In this document: positions 48,991 through 58,637 of the stretch, piece by piece
How positions within the stretch are numbered: position 1 is the stretch's first letter
How the letters are laid out: each line of letters begins with the position of its first letter
Assembly (NCBI RefSeq): GCF_024171815.1
Contig: NZ_JAMTCJ010000001.1
Coordinates: forward strand, 806,001-870,000
DNA length: 64,000 nt
Reading direction: 5' to 3'
Source of the DNA: Williamsia maris
GTDB lineage: Bacteria > Actinomycetota > Actinomycetes > Mycobacteriales > Mycobacteriaceae
Made by a program: the position numbers and the translations under genes
The notes under the pieces: generated by a model
The model's database searches: none
What the model was told of the DNA's origin: nothing
Seen by the model: only the letters and a program-made list of their open reading frames with translations

Positions 48991-50648
48991 GGCTCGTCGG
49001 GCGGAGCACGACCACGGTCGCGAAGCTGGGATCGCTCGCGCCGTGCAGGCGTGCTCCCCCGTCGACGACCTGCTGCAGGTAACTCACGGCGTCCGCGGTG
49101 ATCTCCTCGCCGGGCAGCAGCGTCGGCACACCCGGTGGGTACGCCGCGACGGCCTCGCAGGAGATCCGGCCGACGGCGTCGGATATCGACACACGCTCCG
49201 ACGCCCCGAGGAACGCGGTTCGCGGTGACACCGACACCCCGTGCCCGAAGATCCCCGTTCCCGCGGACAACGGTTCGGTGGTGACGCCCGGACGGGCCAG
49301 ACGGCTGACCGCCTCCTCGATGTCGCCCGCCAGTCGGCGCAGCGCAGGCGCCGACTCGCCGAGACCGACCACGAGAACGATGGTCGCCCGCATCGGCAGT
49401 TCGACGTGGACGTCGTAGCTGCGTCGTAGTTCGTCGGCGATCTCATAACCGGTACAACCGGTTCCGCGGACATCGAGCACGATGCGCAGCGGATCGTATG
49501 CGTGCACGCCCATGCGCCCGACGAGTCGCTGGTCCACGAGATCCACTCCGGGGATGGTGCGGAGCTTCACGTGGGCGAGTTCGATGGCCTCGAGTGTCTC
49601 GTGCAGGAGCTGCTCACCGTGCATCGACAACTGTCGACGGGCGCTGTCGAGCGATGCGATCAGCAACGACGACGGACTGGTGCTGCGCAGGAGCCTCAGC
49701 ACGCGGGCCAGAGCGTCGGCGTCGACCCGCCCGGTGGACCCGACGTGCAGCATCGCGCTCTGGGTGAGCGACCCGGCGATCTTGTGGGTGCTGGTGAGCA
49801 TGGCGTCGGCGCCGGCGGCGAGCGCGGTGGCCGGCAGCGCGGGATGGAAGCCGAAATGCGGGCCCCACGACTGATCGACCACGAGCGGGATGTCGCGGGC
49901 GTGCGCGATCTCGGCCAGGGCGGCGATGTCGGCGGTCATCCCGTAGTAGGTCGGCGACACCACGAACACCGCTCGTGCCTCCGGGTCCGCGATCAGCGCC
50001 GCCTCCAACGACTCGGGCGTCACGCAGTGGGCGATGCCGAGATCCTCGTCGTACTCGGGTGCCACGAACGTCGGGACACCACCCGAGAGCACCAGACCGT
50101 CGACGACGGAGCCGTGCGAATTGCGTTGCGCGACAATATGTACGTCCGGACCTGCGAGCGCGAGGCACAGAGCGTGGTTGCCCTGGGTGGCTCCGTTGGT
50201 GAGGAAGAACGACCGGTCCGCGCCGAATGCATCGGCGGCGAGCGTTTCCGCCCGCTCGTACGCCGAGGGCGACTGCCCGATGTCGATGCCGTGGATGTCC
50301 TGGGGGACATCGGCCGCCAGAGCGTCGACCCCGATCGCCTTGCGCAGAGCGGGATCTGCTCCGGGACCGCCCTTGTGGCCGGGGACGTGATACCGCGCCG
50401 GCCCGCGGAAGGCGTAGGCGACCACGGCGTCGAGATAGGGCGAACTGTGCTGCGGCTCGGGAAGCATGGCGGGATGGTATCCGTGCGACCGGCAACACCG
50501 CGTGAGAGCACACGAGACACGCCTTCGCAACCCGGTGACCAGCGCAGACTCGGTGGCGCCGCCAGTTTGTCCTCGGCGCCGGAGTCGATCTACCGTTGCG
50601 AGCGAGGCGGTCCGCTTCGAGTGATCCGACACCACGATGGGGGAACGC

Positions 50649-52139
50649 GTGAGTGACGCGACCGAGGCACACCAGCACACATCCGACGCGGCGTCGAGCC
50701 CGTCGAACTACGCGCGTCGATGGCTGGTCCTGTCGATCATTGCCATCACGCAGCTGATGATCGTGTTGGACGCGACCATCGTGAACATCGCACTGCCGCA
50801 GGCTCAGGCAGACCTGCAGATCAGCGACGGCGCCCGCACCTGGGTGGTCACCGCCTACGCGCTGGCGTTCGGCGCCCTGCTGCTCCTCGGTGGCCGCATC
50901 TCCGACTACTGGGGCCGTAAGCGTTCGTTCGTCGTCGGCATGGCCGGCTTCGCGATCGCGTCCGCGATCGGTGGACTGGCCCAGGCGCCGTGGCAGCTGT
51001 TCCTCGCCCGCGGCGGCCAGGGTGTCTTCGCCGCGTTGCTCGCACCCGCTGCGCTGGCGATCCTGACGGTGACGTTCACCGATCCCAAGGAGCGTTCCAC
51101 CGCGTTCGGTGTCTTCGGCGCGATCGCCGGTGGTGGCGCCGCGGTCGGCCTGCTGCTCGGAGGCGTGCTGACCGAATACGCCAACTGGCGCTGGTGCCTG
51201 CTGGTCAACGTCCCGGTGGTCGCGGTGGCGATCATCGCGGCCCTGCTGGTCGTGAAGGAGAGCAAGGCACACGGAGACACCCGATACGACCTGCCGGGAG
51301 CGATTCTCGTGGCGCTCGGACTGGGTTCGCTCGTCTACGGATTCACCAAGGCCGAGGACGGATGGGGACAGGCGTCGACGGTGTCGTTCATCGTCGCCGG
51401 CGTCGTCCTGCTGATCGTGTTCGGGTTCGTCGAGTCGCGTTCGGCCAATCCGCTGCTGCCGCTGAGGATCCTGTTCCACCGCGATCGCGGCCCGGCCTTC
51501 TTCGGTTCCGCCGTGGCCGGCACGGTTCTCGTGGGTGCGACGTTGTTCCTGACCTTCTACTTCCAGATCGTGCTGGAGATGAGCCCGGTCATCTCCGGTG
51601 TCGCGTCGCTGCCCATCACGGGCGGCATCCTCATCACCGCCGGCGTCGCCTCGGCGCTCGCGCCGCGGATCGGGCCGAAACCGCTGATGACCGTCGGTCC
51701 GATCATCTCGGTCATCGGCCTCGTGCTGCTCACCCAGATCGGCGTGGACACGTCCTACTGGTCGCACGTCCTGCCCGGACTGGTCCTCCTCGGCCTCGGC
51801 CTCGGTCTGCTGATCATCCCGCAGCAGAACGTGGCGCTGATCGGCGTGCCCGACCACGACGCCGGCGCGGCCAGCGCGCTGATCAACGCGTCGCTGCAGA
51901 TCGGCGGGGCACTCGGTGCAGCCGTCTTCACCACGGTGTACGCCTCGGGGAAGTCGTCGTACCTGGAGGACAACCCGGCACGGTCGATGTTCAACGCCTT
52001 CTCGGCCGAGGTCTCCGGGTACACCAATGTCTTCGCCCTCGCCGCGATCTTCGTCGCCCTGGTCACGCCCGTGGTGTTCTTCCTGGTGCGAGCAAAGAAG
52101 GACGACCTGCCCACCGACGCCGCGGTGCCGGTCGGCTGA
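50649..52139 (+). CDS. DHA2-family MFS exporter
   Basis: This 496-residue protein has about 14 transmembrane helices, with LDATIVNIALPQAQADLQIS in helix 1, GGRISDYWGRKRSFVVG, and NWRWCLLVNVPVVAVAI. It belongs to the EmrB/QacA-type drug:proton antiporter group. GTG 50649 is preferred, with GGGGGA 6 nt upstream; ATG 50637 is an alternative. No regulator gene is next to it, and its substrate is unknown. Confidence 0.85.
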   Translation: MSDATEAHQHTSDAASSPSNYARRWLVLSIIAITQLMIVLDATIVNIALPQAQADLQISDGARTWVVTAYALAFGALLLLGGRISDYWGRKRSFVVGMAGFAIASAIGGLAQAPWQLFLARGGQGVFAALLAPAALAILTVTFTDPKERSTAFGVFGAIAGGGAAVGLLLGGVLTEYANWRWCLLVNVPVVAVAIIAALLVVKESKAHGDTRYDLPGAILVALGLGSLVYGFTKAEDGWGQASTVSFIVAGVVLLIVFGFVESRSANPLLPLRILFHRDRGPAFFGSAVAGTVLVGATLFLTFYFQIVLEMSPVISGVASLPITGGILITAGVASALAPRIGPKPLMTVGPIISVIGLVLLTQIGVDTSYWSHVLPGLVLLGLGLGLLIIPQQNVALIGVPDHDAGAASALINASLQIGGALGAAVFTTVYASGKSSYLEDNPARSMFNAFSAEVSGYTNVFALAAIFVALVTPVVFFLVRAKKDDLPTDAAVPVG

Positions 52140-52159
52140 CCGCGCCGCGCCGCGGCGCC

Positions 52160-53827
52160 TCAGCCGCGGGTCTCGGTCCGCATGGTGATCGCGATCTCGT
52201 CGGCGTCGAGGTTGGCGAGCATGCGGGCGAGGACCTCGGCATCGAACGTGCCGTCGTCGCGTGCGTCGAGCAACGCCGACCTCTGCGCAGCGAGCACCGC
52301 CAGTCGGTAGTCGCGCTGCTCGGCGAACTGTTGTGGCCGCGGGGTGTCGGACGATGCAGTCGGTGACGGTACGTCGCCCGTGACCGCGCGCAGCAACTCG
52401 TTGAGCCGAGTGCGTTCCGCGGCCTCCGTCTCGTCGGGCGCATCGGGTCCGGGCGACGGCGTGATGGACCGCAGGAGCGGACCGATGGTGCCGCCCTGAA
52501 CCAGCAGCGACATCGTTGCGACGGCGAAGGCGATCAAGACCAGCACCGACCGCTGCGGGGTGTCCTCGGGCAGGGTCTGCGCCGCGGCCACGGTGACCGC
52601 ACCGCGCATCCCCGCCCACACGACGGCCGTCCCCTCGCGCCAGCCCAACGGTTCTCGCAGGAAGTAGTCGATGTCGGCCAGTCCCCGGGTGACCCGGACG
52701 GCGATACGGTCCAACCTGCGATCGGAAACCTTCCGGCCGCGGCTCACCTCGGCGAACGCCTCACGTTTGTCGTCGCTCGAGTTGAACTTCTCCTGCATGC
52801 CCTGCAGGCGTTCTCGCATGTTCTGACCGTGCCGCGACCGGGCTTGCAGGATGCGTAGCAGCGGCGCGATGTAGGCCGCCCGCACGAGGATGGTGAGCAG
52901 CAGAGCGCCGGCGGCGATCAGCACCGCCGTCCCCACGCCACCGTGGTCGTTCTCGACATTGGTGACGATCGCCTTGATCTGCAGGCCCATGGTGAGGAAC
53001 ACGGCGCCCTCGAGGACGAGTTCGACGGTGCGCCAGTTCTGCCCGTCGGACAGACGGTGCTGCGGCGAGAGTTCGCGCGGCGCGCGGAACCCGGTCACCA
53101 GGCCCGCCACCACCGCAGCGACCAACCCGGACGCCTCCAACAGTTCCGCGGGTACCGCGGCCGCGAACGGAACCGCGAACGAGATCACCGTGTTGGCGGT
53201 CGGATCGGTGATCCGGGAACGCACCGCGAGATTGAGCCATCCGATCACCGCGCCCAGGACGACCGCGATGACCACCGAGTACGCGAACTGCCCGAGCGCA
53301 CCCCAGAAGGAGAACGACGCGGCGGTCGCGACGATCGCGGTCCGCAGGATGACCAGGGCGGTCGCGTCGTTGAGAAGGCTCTCGCCGTCGAGCATCGCGA
53401 CGACCCGTTTCGACACCGACGTCTGCTTGATGATCGACGTCGCCACCGCGTCGGTGGGACTGACGATCGCCCCGATGGCAACACCCCACGCGAAGCCGAG
53501 ATCGGGCAGCACGAGCATGAAGAACAGCCCCAGTACGAGCGCGCTGGCGATGACCAGCAGCACCGACAGGCCGCTGATCGCTCCGAACTCGCGGCGGAAG
53601 TTCATCGACGGCATCGACACGGCCGTGGAGTACAGCAGCGGAGGCAGGATGCCCGCCAGGATCCACTCGGGATCGATCTCGACCGACCCGAAGGTGGGCA
53701 GAAAACTGGCCGCGACACCGATGGCGACGAGCAACAGCGGCGCCGCGATCCCCAGACGCGGACCGACGACGGTGGCGGCGGCGATGGTCACGAGTCCGAT
53801 CACGATGATGATGAGCGGTTCGGTCAT
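52160..53827 (-). CDS. CPA1-family Na+/H+ antiporter
   Basis: This 555-residue protein has about 12 helices in its first 430 residues. The cation-binding helix contains GAIVSPTDAVATSIIK, with the next helix bearing MLDGESLLNDATALVI; these Asp pairs are the NhaP/CPA1 signature. The hydrophilic C-terminal 120 residues are cytoplasmic and regulatory. The ATG at 53827 is preferred. It lies tail to tail with the DHA2 exporter, 20 nt away. Confidence 0.9.
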   Translation of the reverse strand: MTEPLIIIVIGLVTIAAATVVGPRLGIAAPLLLVAIGVAASFLPTFGSVEIDPEWILAGILPPLLYSTAVSMPSMNFRREFGAISGLSVLLVIASALVLGLFFMLVLPDLGFAWGVAIGAIVSPTDAVATSIIKQTSVSKRVVAMLDGESLLNDATALVILRTAIVATAASFSFWGALGQFAYSVVIAVVLGAVIGWLNLAVRSRITDPTANTVISFAVPFAAAVPAELLEASGLVAAVVAGLVTGFRAPRELSPQHRLSDGQNWRTVELVLEGAVFLTMGLQIKAIVTNVENDHGGVGTAVLIAAGALLLTILVRAAYIAPLLRILQARSRHGQNMRERLQGMQEKFNSSDDKREAFAEVSRGRKVSDRRLDRIAVRVTRGLADIDYFLREPLGWREGTAVVWAGMRGAVTVAAAQTLPEDTPQRSVLVLIAFAVATMSLLVQGGTIGPLLRSITPSPGPDAPDETEAAERTRLNELLRAVTGDVPSPTASSDTPRPQQFAEQRDYRLAVLAAQRSALLDARDDGTFDAEVLARMLANLDADEIAITMRTETRG

Positions 53828-53902
53828 GTCCTCACAGTGGCAGGGCCGGCACCGGTTCTCGAATCGGGAGCGCCATCGGAACGGTTCGGTTCCGGGCGCA
53901 GA

Positions 53903-54193
53903 TCAGAAGCGGAAGCGGTTCACCTTGTCCGGGTGGATCACGAGTCGCAGCTGTTCCTGGGACAGGATCGCCGCCAACTCGTCGGCGCGGGTCGGATCGG
54001 TGCGGAGCCGCCGAACCTTGACCGCGTCCGGTTCGGTGAACAGCTCGACGGCGCCGCTCTCGGTGACCTCGAACCACACCGGTCGTGGCTGCGCTGGGAT
54101 CGGACCTGCGGCGACCGACAAGAACCCGTGCAGGGGTCGGCGGAGGAGCTCGAGGTCTTCGGCGGTCACCGACGTGGCGGTGTCATCGTTCAT
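53903..54193 (-). CDS. PPOX-like protein with apparent internal deletion (96 aa)
   Basis: The N-terminal two thirds (RRPLHGFLSVAAGPIPAQPRPVWFEV, VELFTEPDAVKVRRLRTDP) is a typical pyridoxamine-oxidase-like actinobacterial sequence. It then jumps to the family's C-terminal end (DELAAILSQEQLRLVIHPDKVNRFRF). The middle strands found in full-length relatives of 130-150 residues seem to be missing, in frame. The reading frame is still open, so it may be a functional short variant or a decayed gene. Its cofactor-binding capability is doubtful. Confidence 0.6.
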   Translation of the reverse strand: MNDDTATSVTAEDLELLRRPLHGFLSVAAGPIPAQPRPVWFEVTESGAVELFTEPDAVKVRRLRTDPTRADELAAILSQEQLRLVIHPDKVNRFRF

Positions 54194-54241
54194 GGGCTCC
54201 AGTGAACGCGGTCGATTCGGGCGAATCCACCCCCGAATTGC

Positions 54242-54469
54242 TCAGGCGGAACAGACCGCGATGAACGTGAGGATCGCGTACATGTCCTCGCTGCGATCGT
54301 CGAGGTGGTTGTGGCGCACCGTCTCCGCGCCCGGCGGGAGTTCGATCTGACAGACCTCGAACGTGGTCAGCCCGAGTGACTCGCTGATCCGTTTGTCGTA
54401 TGGACTCGCCGCGGGATGCGGACCGTTCCCGGTCGGCACCGCCGCGGCGTCGATGATGCAGTGGGACAT
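54242..54469 (-). pseudogene. Truncated cupin-domain protein (75 aa)
   Basis: From ATG 54469, the protein has SHCIIDAAAVPTGNGPHPAASP, LTTFEVCQIELPPGAETVRHNHLDDRSEDMYAI. The metal-binding HNH and Glu of cupin motif 1 are present. The frame then goes directly to LTFIAVCSA and stops, where complete cupins have motif 2 and a second barrel half. A deletion is the simplest explanation. It lies 48 bp from the similarly shortened PPOX-like gene. Confidence 0.55.
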
Positions 54470-54529
54470 GGCCCGACACCAAGGTCTCGCCCTGACACCC
54501 ACAACGGTCCCGCCCTGGTCGGCTGGTGG

Positions 54530-55828
54530 TCAGTCGGACGTCGGCAGCAGCGAGTCGCGCGCCAACAGGTGGGGCATGTCGGCGGCGGGGACGGCCGCGG
54601 ACCAGTAGAAGCCCTGCCCGCGACGCGCCCCGATCTCGTACGCGCGGCGTGCCTGCTCGGCGGTCTCGATGCCCTCGACGATGAGATAGATGCCGAGTCG
54701 TTCGGCGATGGTCGCCAGAGCGGAACCCAACGCGTGACCGATCGGGGTCTGCAGTGCCCCACCGATACTGCGGTCGGCCTTGATCCCGTCGAACGCCAGA
54801 CTCAGCAGATGTTTGGCGGGGAGCCAGTCACCCCCGATGTCGTCGAGGATCACCGTGTAACCGCGGGCACGGAGTTCGTCGATAACGTGCGCGTCGATGA
54901 GCGCCCGGGTGGGGACGGTGGATGTCTCGGTGACCTCCAGGATGACCGAAGTCGGCTCGCCGCCGGTCTCCTGCACGACAGCGTCGATACGTTCGACGCA
55001 CCCTCGGCGGTAGAAGTGATGGGCCGAGAAGTTCACTGTCACCATCAGATCCGCAGCTGCCGAACCGATCTCGATCCACCGGTGGAGGTCGGTCAGCGAA
55101 TGCCGCAACATCGCCAGATCGAAATCGATGATGAGCTCGGTGTTCTCGATGCGCGGCAGGAAGGCGTCGGGAGGAGTGATCTCGCCACCCGGACGCATCC
55201 AGCGCGCCAATGCCTCGACGGCATACAGCTGGTTGGTGCCGAGGTCGACGATGGGCATGTACCACGGCGCGATCTCGCCGGAGTCGACGGCGTCGGTGAT
55301 GTCGGTGACGGTCAGCGACGAGTCGCGGATGTCGCGCGCGGCCAACACCTCGCGTCCGGAACGTTCCACCTCGAGCGCCTGCTCGGCGAGCTTCGCGTAT
55401 TGACGTAGCGCGGCGAGGTCGACATCGTCGACGGTCAGTGGGATCAGCCCGAGGACGCACAGGGTGCCGACCGGAAGTCCTTCCCGACCCAGGATCGGCA
55501 TGCCCACGTAGGAGCGAAACCCTGCGTGCTCGATGAGTTTGGCGATGTCGCGACGAGAGGTCTCGGCGAGCACATCTCCGATGACGACGGGCGCCGCATC
55601 GTCGACGACGGCAGCGCACACCGACTCCGAGAGAGGAACACTCGTCCCCGCGAGTTCCATTCCGTGGGCCACGATCGTGTATTGCGTCGAGGCGCCGATG
55701 ACATTGACCATCGCCAGCGGGACGCGCACGGTCTGCGCGGTCAGATCGACGACCGCTTGCAGCGCATCGCTTGCTGCCAGCCCCTCGTAATTGGCCGCAG
55801 ATCGTTCGCGGCGGGCTTCTTCTACCAC
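54530..55828 (-). CDS. GAF-EAL cyclic-di-GMP phosphodiesterase-type protein
   Basis: This 432-residue protein has an N-terminal GAF domain (about residues 15-175, with VPLSESVCAAVVDD and FRSYVGMPILGREGLPVGTLCVLG). A C-terminal EAL domain follows (about 195-425). Catalytic positions are YAVEALARW (Glu of EAL), TVNFSA (Asn), LEVTET (Glu), DGIKADRS (Lys), IVEGIET (Glu) and GQGFYWS (Gln). The loop that usually reads DDFGTG is ILDDIGGDW here. It should hydrolyse or sense c-di-GMP under control of the GAF domain. GTG 55828 has GAGGGG 8 nt upstream. Confidence 0.88.
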   Translation of the reverse strand: MVEEARRERSAANYEGLAASDALQAVVDLTAQTVRVPLAMVNVIGASTQYTIVAHGMELAGTSVPLSESVCAAVVDDAAPVVIGDVLAETSRRDIAKLIEHAGFRSYVGMPILGREGLPVGTLCVLGLIPLTVDDVDLAALRQYAKLAEQALEVERSGREVLAARDIRDSSLTVTDITDAVDSGEIAPWYMPIVDLGTNQLYAVEALARWMRPGGEITPPDAFLPRIENTELIIDFDLAMLRHSLTDLHRWIEIGSAAADLMVTVNFSAHHFYRRGCVERIDAVVQETGGEPTSVILEVTETSTVPTRALIDAHVIDELRARGYTVILDDIGGDWLPAKHLLSLAFDGIKADRSIGGALQTPIGHALGSALATIAERLGIYLIVEGIETAEQARRAYEIGARRGQGFYWSAAVPAADMPHLLARDSLLPTSD

Positions 55829-55895
55829 TGCCGCATCCCCTCGTTGTCGTCTCAGGCTACCGCTGATCAGACACCGCGTACGGGCCTCGGAGATC

Positions 55896-56054
55896 TCAGG
55901 TCTCGGCGCGCGAATCCTCCGACATCCGTGGATCGTTCTCCGGGTCGGTCGTGCGCTCGGCACTGCTGTGGCGCCGCAGTCCGGCGAGGTCGATCGACAA
56001 CCCGCTCTGGGGGTCGTAGACAAGGCGGCTCGAGTTGCGTCGTTGCTCACTCAT
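55896..56054 (-). CDS. Small hydrophilic protein (52 aa), hypothetical
   Basis: ATG 56054 opens a 52-codon frame beginning MSEQRRNSSRLVYDPQSGLSI and ending MSEDSRAET. It is charged and has no membrane segment. The purine-rich GCGAGAAGATCGAGAG before it may include a ribosome site. I do not recognise a family. It lies between catC and the EAL gene on the same strand, so it could be read from its own promoter in the 263-bp gap upstream. Confidence 0.5.
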   Translation of the reverse strand: MSEQRRNSSRLVYDPQSGLSIDLAGLRRHSSAERTTDPENDPRMSEDSRAET

Positions 56055-56213
56055 CTCTCGATCTTCTCGCAAGCACCGCCAGAGCGTCTACCACCTCGAA
56101 TCATCGCAAATCGCGGCAATGCCACACGTACGACGTCCGAGGCGTTACCTTTGCTAAGAACCTCCCGGCGCCACGAATGCCCCACGCTTTCGCAGGCGCC
56201 ATCGGTTCAGGCG

Positions 56214-56292
56214 GTAGCGCGGCGGCATCGGTTCGTTCCCTCTGTCGCCGCGCTACCCGCCCCGGTGGCCGACCGGCGAGCACAACGGCCAC
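56214..56292 (-). terminator. Two hairpins downstream of catC
   Basis: GTAGCGCGGCG at 56214-56224 pairs perfectly with CGCCGCGCTAC at 56246-56256. GTGGCCG at 56265-56271 pairs with CGGCCAC at 56286-56292. Both lie within about 100 nt after the catC stop on the minus strand and probably end the cat operon. The gap 56055-56317 holds no gene. Confidence 0.5.
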
Positions 56293-56317
56293 ACCCCTCA
56301 GACCGACCTCGCCTCGA

Positions 56318-56602
56318 TCACCCCGCGGCGATGTCGGAGGGGTGTTGCGCGAGTGGGGTGACCTGAATGGTCATGAACGGGAACAACGGGAGATTCCAGA
56401 GGATCTCGTGCAGCCGTTCGTTGTCCCGGACATCGAAGATGCTCAGGTTGGAGTACTGCCCGACGCATCGCCAGATGCTCACCCACTCCCCCGCGCGCTG
56501 CAGGTCCTGCGAGTACGCCTTCTCCCGCGCGAGGGTGTCGGCACGGAGGTCGGACTCCATGTCCTGCGGGAGCGCCACGTCCATGGTCACCGCGAAAAGC
56601 AT
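56318..56602 (-). CDS. catC: Muconolactone delta-isomerase
   Basis: This 94-residue protein converts muconolactone to 3-oxoadipate enol-lactone. It carries the family start MLFAVTMDVALPQDM, then REKAYSQDLQRAGEWVSIWRCVGQYSNLSIFDV and LPLFPFMTIQVTPLAQHPSD, and has the usual length. It is the third gene of the catB-catA-catC series, 16 nt after catA. It has GGGAG about 10 nt upstream. Confidence 0.95.
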   Translation of the reverse strand: MLFAVTMDVALPQDMESDLRADTLAREKAYSQDLQRAGEWVSIWRCVGQYSNLSIFDVRDNERLHEILWNLPLFPFMTIQVTPLAQHPSDIAAG

Positions 56603-56618
56603 TGCTCTGCAACTCCCT

Positions 56619-57479
56619 TCAGGACTTGTCGTCGACTTCGGGGTCGAGCACGAAGTCGTAGGTCACCTGTTGTCCACCGTCGACCTCGGTGGGCGCGAGG
56701 ATCAGCTCGGGCTTCACCGCGTTGGCGACGTCGTCATCGTTGTGCGAGTCACCGGGGAAATAGAGCTGTGTGGTGATCTGCTGATGTCCGGCAGCGGCAA
56801 CCTTGAGGTGCAGGTGCGCCGGACGCCACGGATGCCAGCCCGCAGCCGAGATCAGCTTGCCGCAGGCCCCGTCGGTCGGGATCTGGTAGGGCGCCGGCTT
56901 GACGGTGTGGATGTGGAAGCGGCCCTCGGTGTCCGCGGTGACGGTGCCGCGCAGGTTCCACTCCGGGATGCCCGGGGCGAACTGAGAGTAGAAACCGTCG
57001 GCGTCGGCGTGCCAGATCTCCAGCACCGCTTCGGGGAGCGGCGTTCCGTCGACCCCGCGGACCTGCCCCTGGAACAGCAGCGGAGTGCCGGCCTCGTCAT
57101 CGCGGGTGGGAAGTGTTGCCTCGAAGCCGAGTTCGGGTGCATCGGGAACGTAGTACGGCCCCTCGATGGTCCCCTTGCTGCCCTCACGACTTTGCGCTGC
57201 GACCTCCTCCACGACGTGCTCGACCCACACGTCGAGGAACAGCGGCCACTCACCGTCCTGACCGACCATGATCAGCCACGACTTCAACGCGTTGTACTCG
57301 TCGTAGGTGACGTTGTGATCGCGGATCGTCTTGTGCACAGATGCGAGGACCTCGCGCGCGAGTTCACTGACCCGTTCCGGCGGCGTCTGCGCGCCACCGA
57401 TCTTGTCGGTGGTGAAACGCTGCGTCGCGTTGGCACCGGACGCGGCGGCGGTGGCGGTGATCGTCTGGTCGACGCTCAT
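56619..57479 (-). CDS. catA: Catechol 1,2-dioxygenase
   Basis: This 286-residue intradiol dioxygenase cleaves catechol to cis,cis-muconate. The Fe(III) ligands are visible as Tyr164 (DGFYSQF), Tyr198 (PAPYQIP) and His222/His224 (RPAHLHLK). The N-terminal helical dimerisation domain is complete. ATG 57479 has GGAG about 7 nt upstream. It lies 54 nt after catB and 16 nt before catC. Confidence 0.96.
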   Translation of the reverse strand: MSVDQTITATAAASGANATQRFTTDKIGGAQTPPERVSELAREVLASVHKTIRDHNVTYDEYNALKSWLIMVGQDGEWPLFLDVWVEHVVEEVAAQSREGSKGTIEGPYYVPDAPELGFEATLPTRDDEAGTPLLFQGQVRGVDGTPLPEAVLEIWHADADGFYSQFAPGIPEWNLRGTVTADTEGRFHIHTVKPAPYQIPTDGACGKLISAAGWHPWRPAHLHLKVAAAGHQQITTQLYFPGDSHNDDDVANAVKPELILAPTEVDGGQQVTYDFVLDPEVDDKS

Positions 57480-57533
57480 GGTGGATCTCCTTGTTCTTCG
57501 TGGGCTGTTGGATGGAGAAGTCGTGGGGCGGGG

Positions 57534-58637
57534 TCAACCGTCGATGCGATACGCGGCCAGCTTGTCGTCGTCGATCTCGACGCCGATGCCGGCACCGGAC
57601 GGGACCACCAGTTCGCCGTCGGCGATCGTCAGCGACTCGGTGAGCAGGTCGTCGGACATGTCCAGGAAGTTCGACAGTTCGCCCGCGCGACGTGAGGTGA
57701 GCGCGAACGCGGCGCCGAACGCCACCGTGCACGCGGTGCCCAGCTGGCCGTCGATCTGGTTACCCATGACCACCTCGAGTCCGAGGCCCTCGCAGAGATG
57801 GTGCGTGCGCAGCGAACCGGTGAAACCGGTGCGCGCGGTCTTGATGCTGATCGCGGTCGCGGCACCGGACAGGACCTCTCGGGTGACCTCGGCCGGTGTC
57901 GTCGCGGATTCGTCTGCGACGAAGGGGATGTCGAGTTGCCCGACGAGCCACTTACGACCTAGGACGTCATCGGCCGGACACAGTTCCTCGGCCAGGGTCA
58001 GACCCAGGTCCGACATCTCTGCCATTGCCCGCGCCGACTCCGAGGCCGTCCACCCGCGGTTGCCGTCGACGTAGAGCTCGACGTCATCGCCGAGACCCTC
58101 GCGCAGTGCGCGGACGACGGCGGTGTCGAGGCCGACCGGACGGCGCCCCACCTTCACCTTGAACACGCTGATGCCGTGGACATCCCGCACGCGGTTGGCC
58201 TCGTCGACCATCGCCGCGGGGGTGTCGAAGCCGAGCATGTGACAGACCCGCATACGGTCGGTGTATCCGCCGAGAAGATCGCCGACCGGCAGATCCAACG
58301 TCCGACCCAGTGCGTCCCAGATGGCCATGTCGATGGCGGCCTTGGCCACCGGGTTACCCACGGTACGACCGAGACGAGCATGGACGACCTCGCGTTCGAC
58401 CAGGGTCAGCCCGACGATCTGCGGCGCGAAGATGGTCTCGATGACGGCGACGAGGCCCCGCTGGGTCTCGCCGTAGGTGAAGGGTCGCGGCGGCGCGTCG
58501 GCGACACCCACGATCCCGTCGTCGGTGTGTACCCGCACCAGGACGTGTTCGGCCGCGTGCACCTCGCCGCTGGCGAACCGAAGTGGTTTCCGGTAACCGA
58601 TCCGGTACGGAATGGCGTCGATCCGGGTGATCTTCAT
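57534..58637 (-). CDS. catB: Muconate cycloisomerase
   Basis: This 367-residue enolase-superfamily enzyme cyclises cis,cis-muconate to muconolactone. FKVKVG carries the K-x-K base, YVDGNRGW the first metal Asp, FVADES and the Glu/Asp that follow the other ligands, and ISIKTARTGF the second Lys. ATG 58637 has GGAGA 5 nt upstream. It overlaps the stop of the LysR gene by 4 nt (ATGA), so regulator and pathway share at least one transcript. Confidence 0.95.
   Translation of the reverse strand: MKITRIDAIPYRIGYRKPLRFASGEVHAAEHVLVRVHTDDGIVGVADAPPRPFTYGETQRGLVAVIETIFAPQIVGLTLVEREVVHARLGRTVGNPVAKAAIDMAIWDALGRTLDLPVGDLLGGYTDRMRVCHMLGFDTPAAMVDEANRVRDVHGISVFKVKVGRRPVGLDTAVVRALREGLGDDVELYVDGNRGWTASESARAMAEMSDLGLTLAEELCPADDVLGRKWLVGQLDIPFVADESATTPAEVTREVLSGAATAISIKTARTGFTGSLRTHHLCEGLGLEVVMGNQIDGQLGTACTVAFGAAFALTSRRAGELSNFLDMSDDLLTESLTIADGELVVPSGAGIGVEIDDDKLAAYRIDG

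Noticed and set aside
49614-52619. A 1001-codon frame on the minus strand
   Set aside because: It runs through both the decarboxylase (in a different frame) and the antisense of the DHA2 exporter, and has no recognisable domain.
55829-56050. Longer N-terminus for the GAF-EAL protein
   Set aside because: The upstream in-frame residues are Arg/Ser-rich with no domain, overlap the small 55896-56054 frame, and GTG 55828 has a good ribosome site.
56101-56292. 63-codon frame on the minus strand between catC and the EAL gene
   Set aside because: It lies over two strong hairpins, has no ribosome site and shows shadow-like Ala/Arg/Pro composition.
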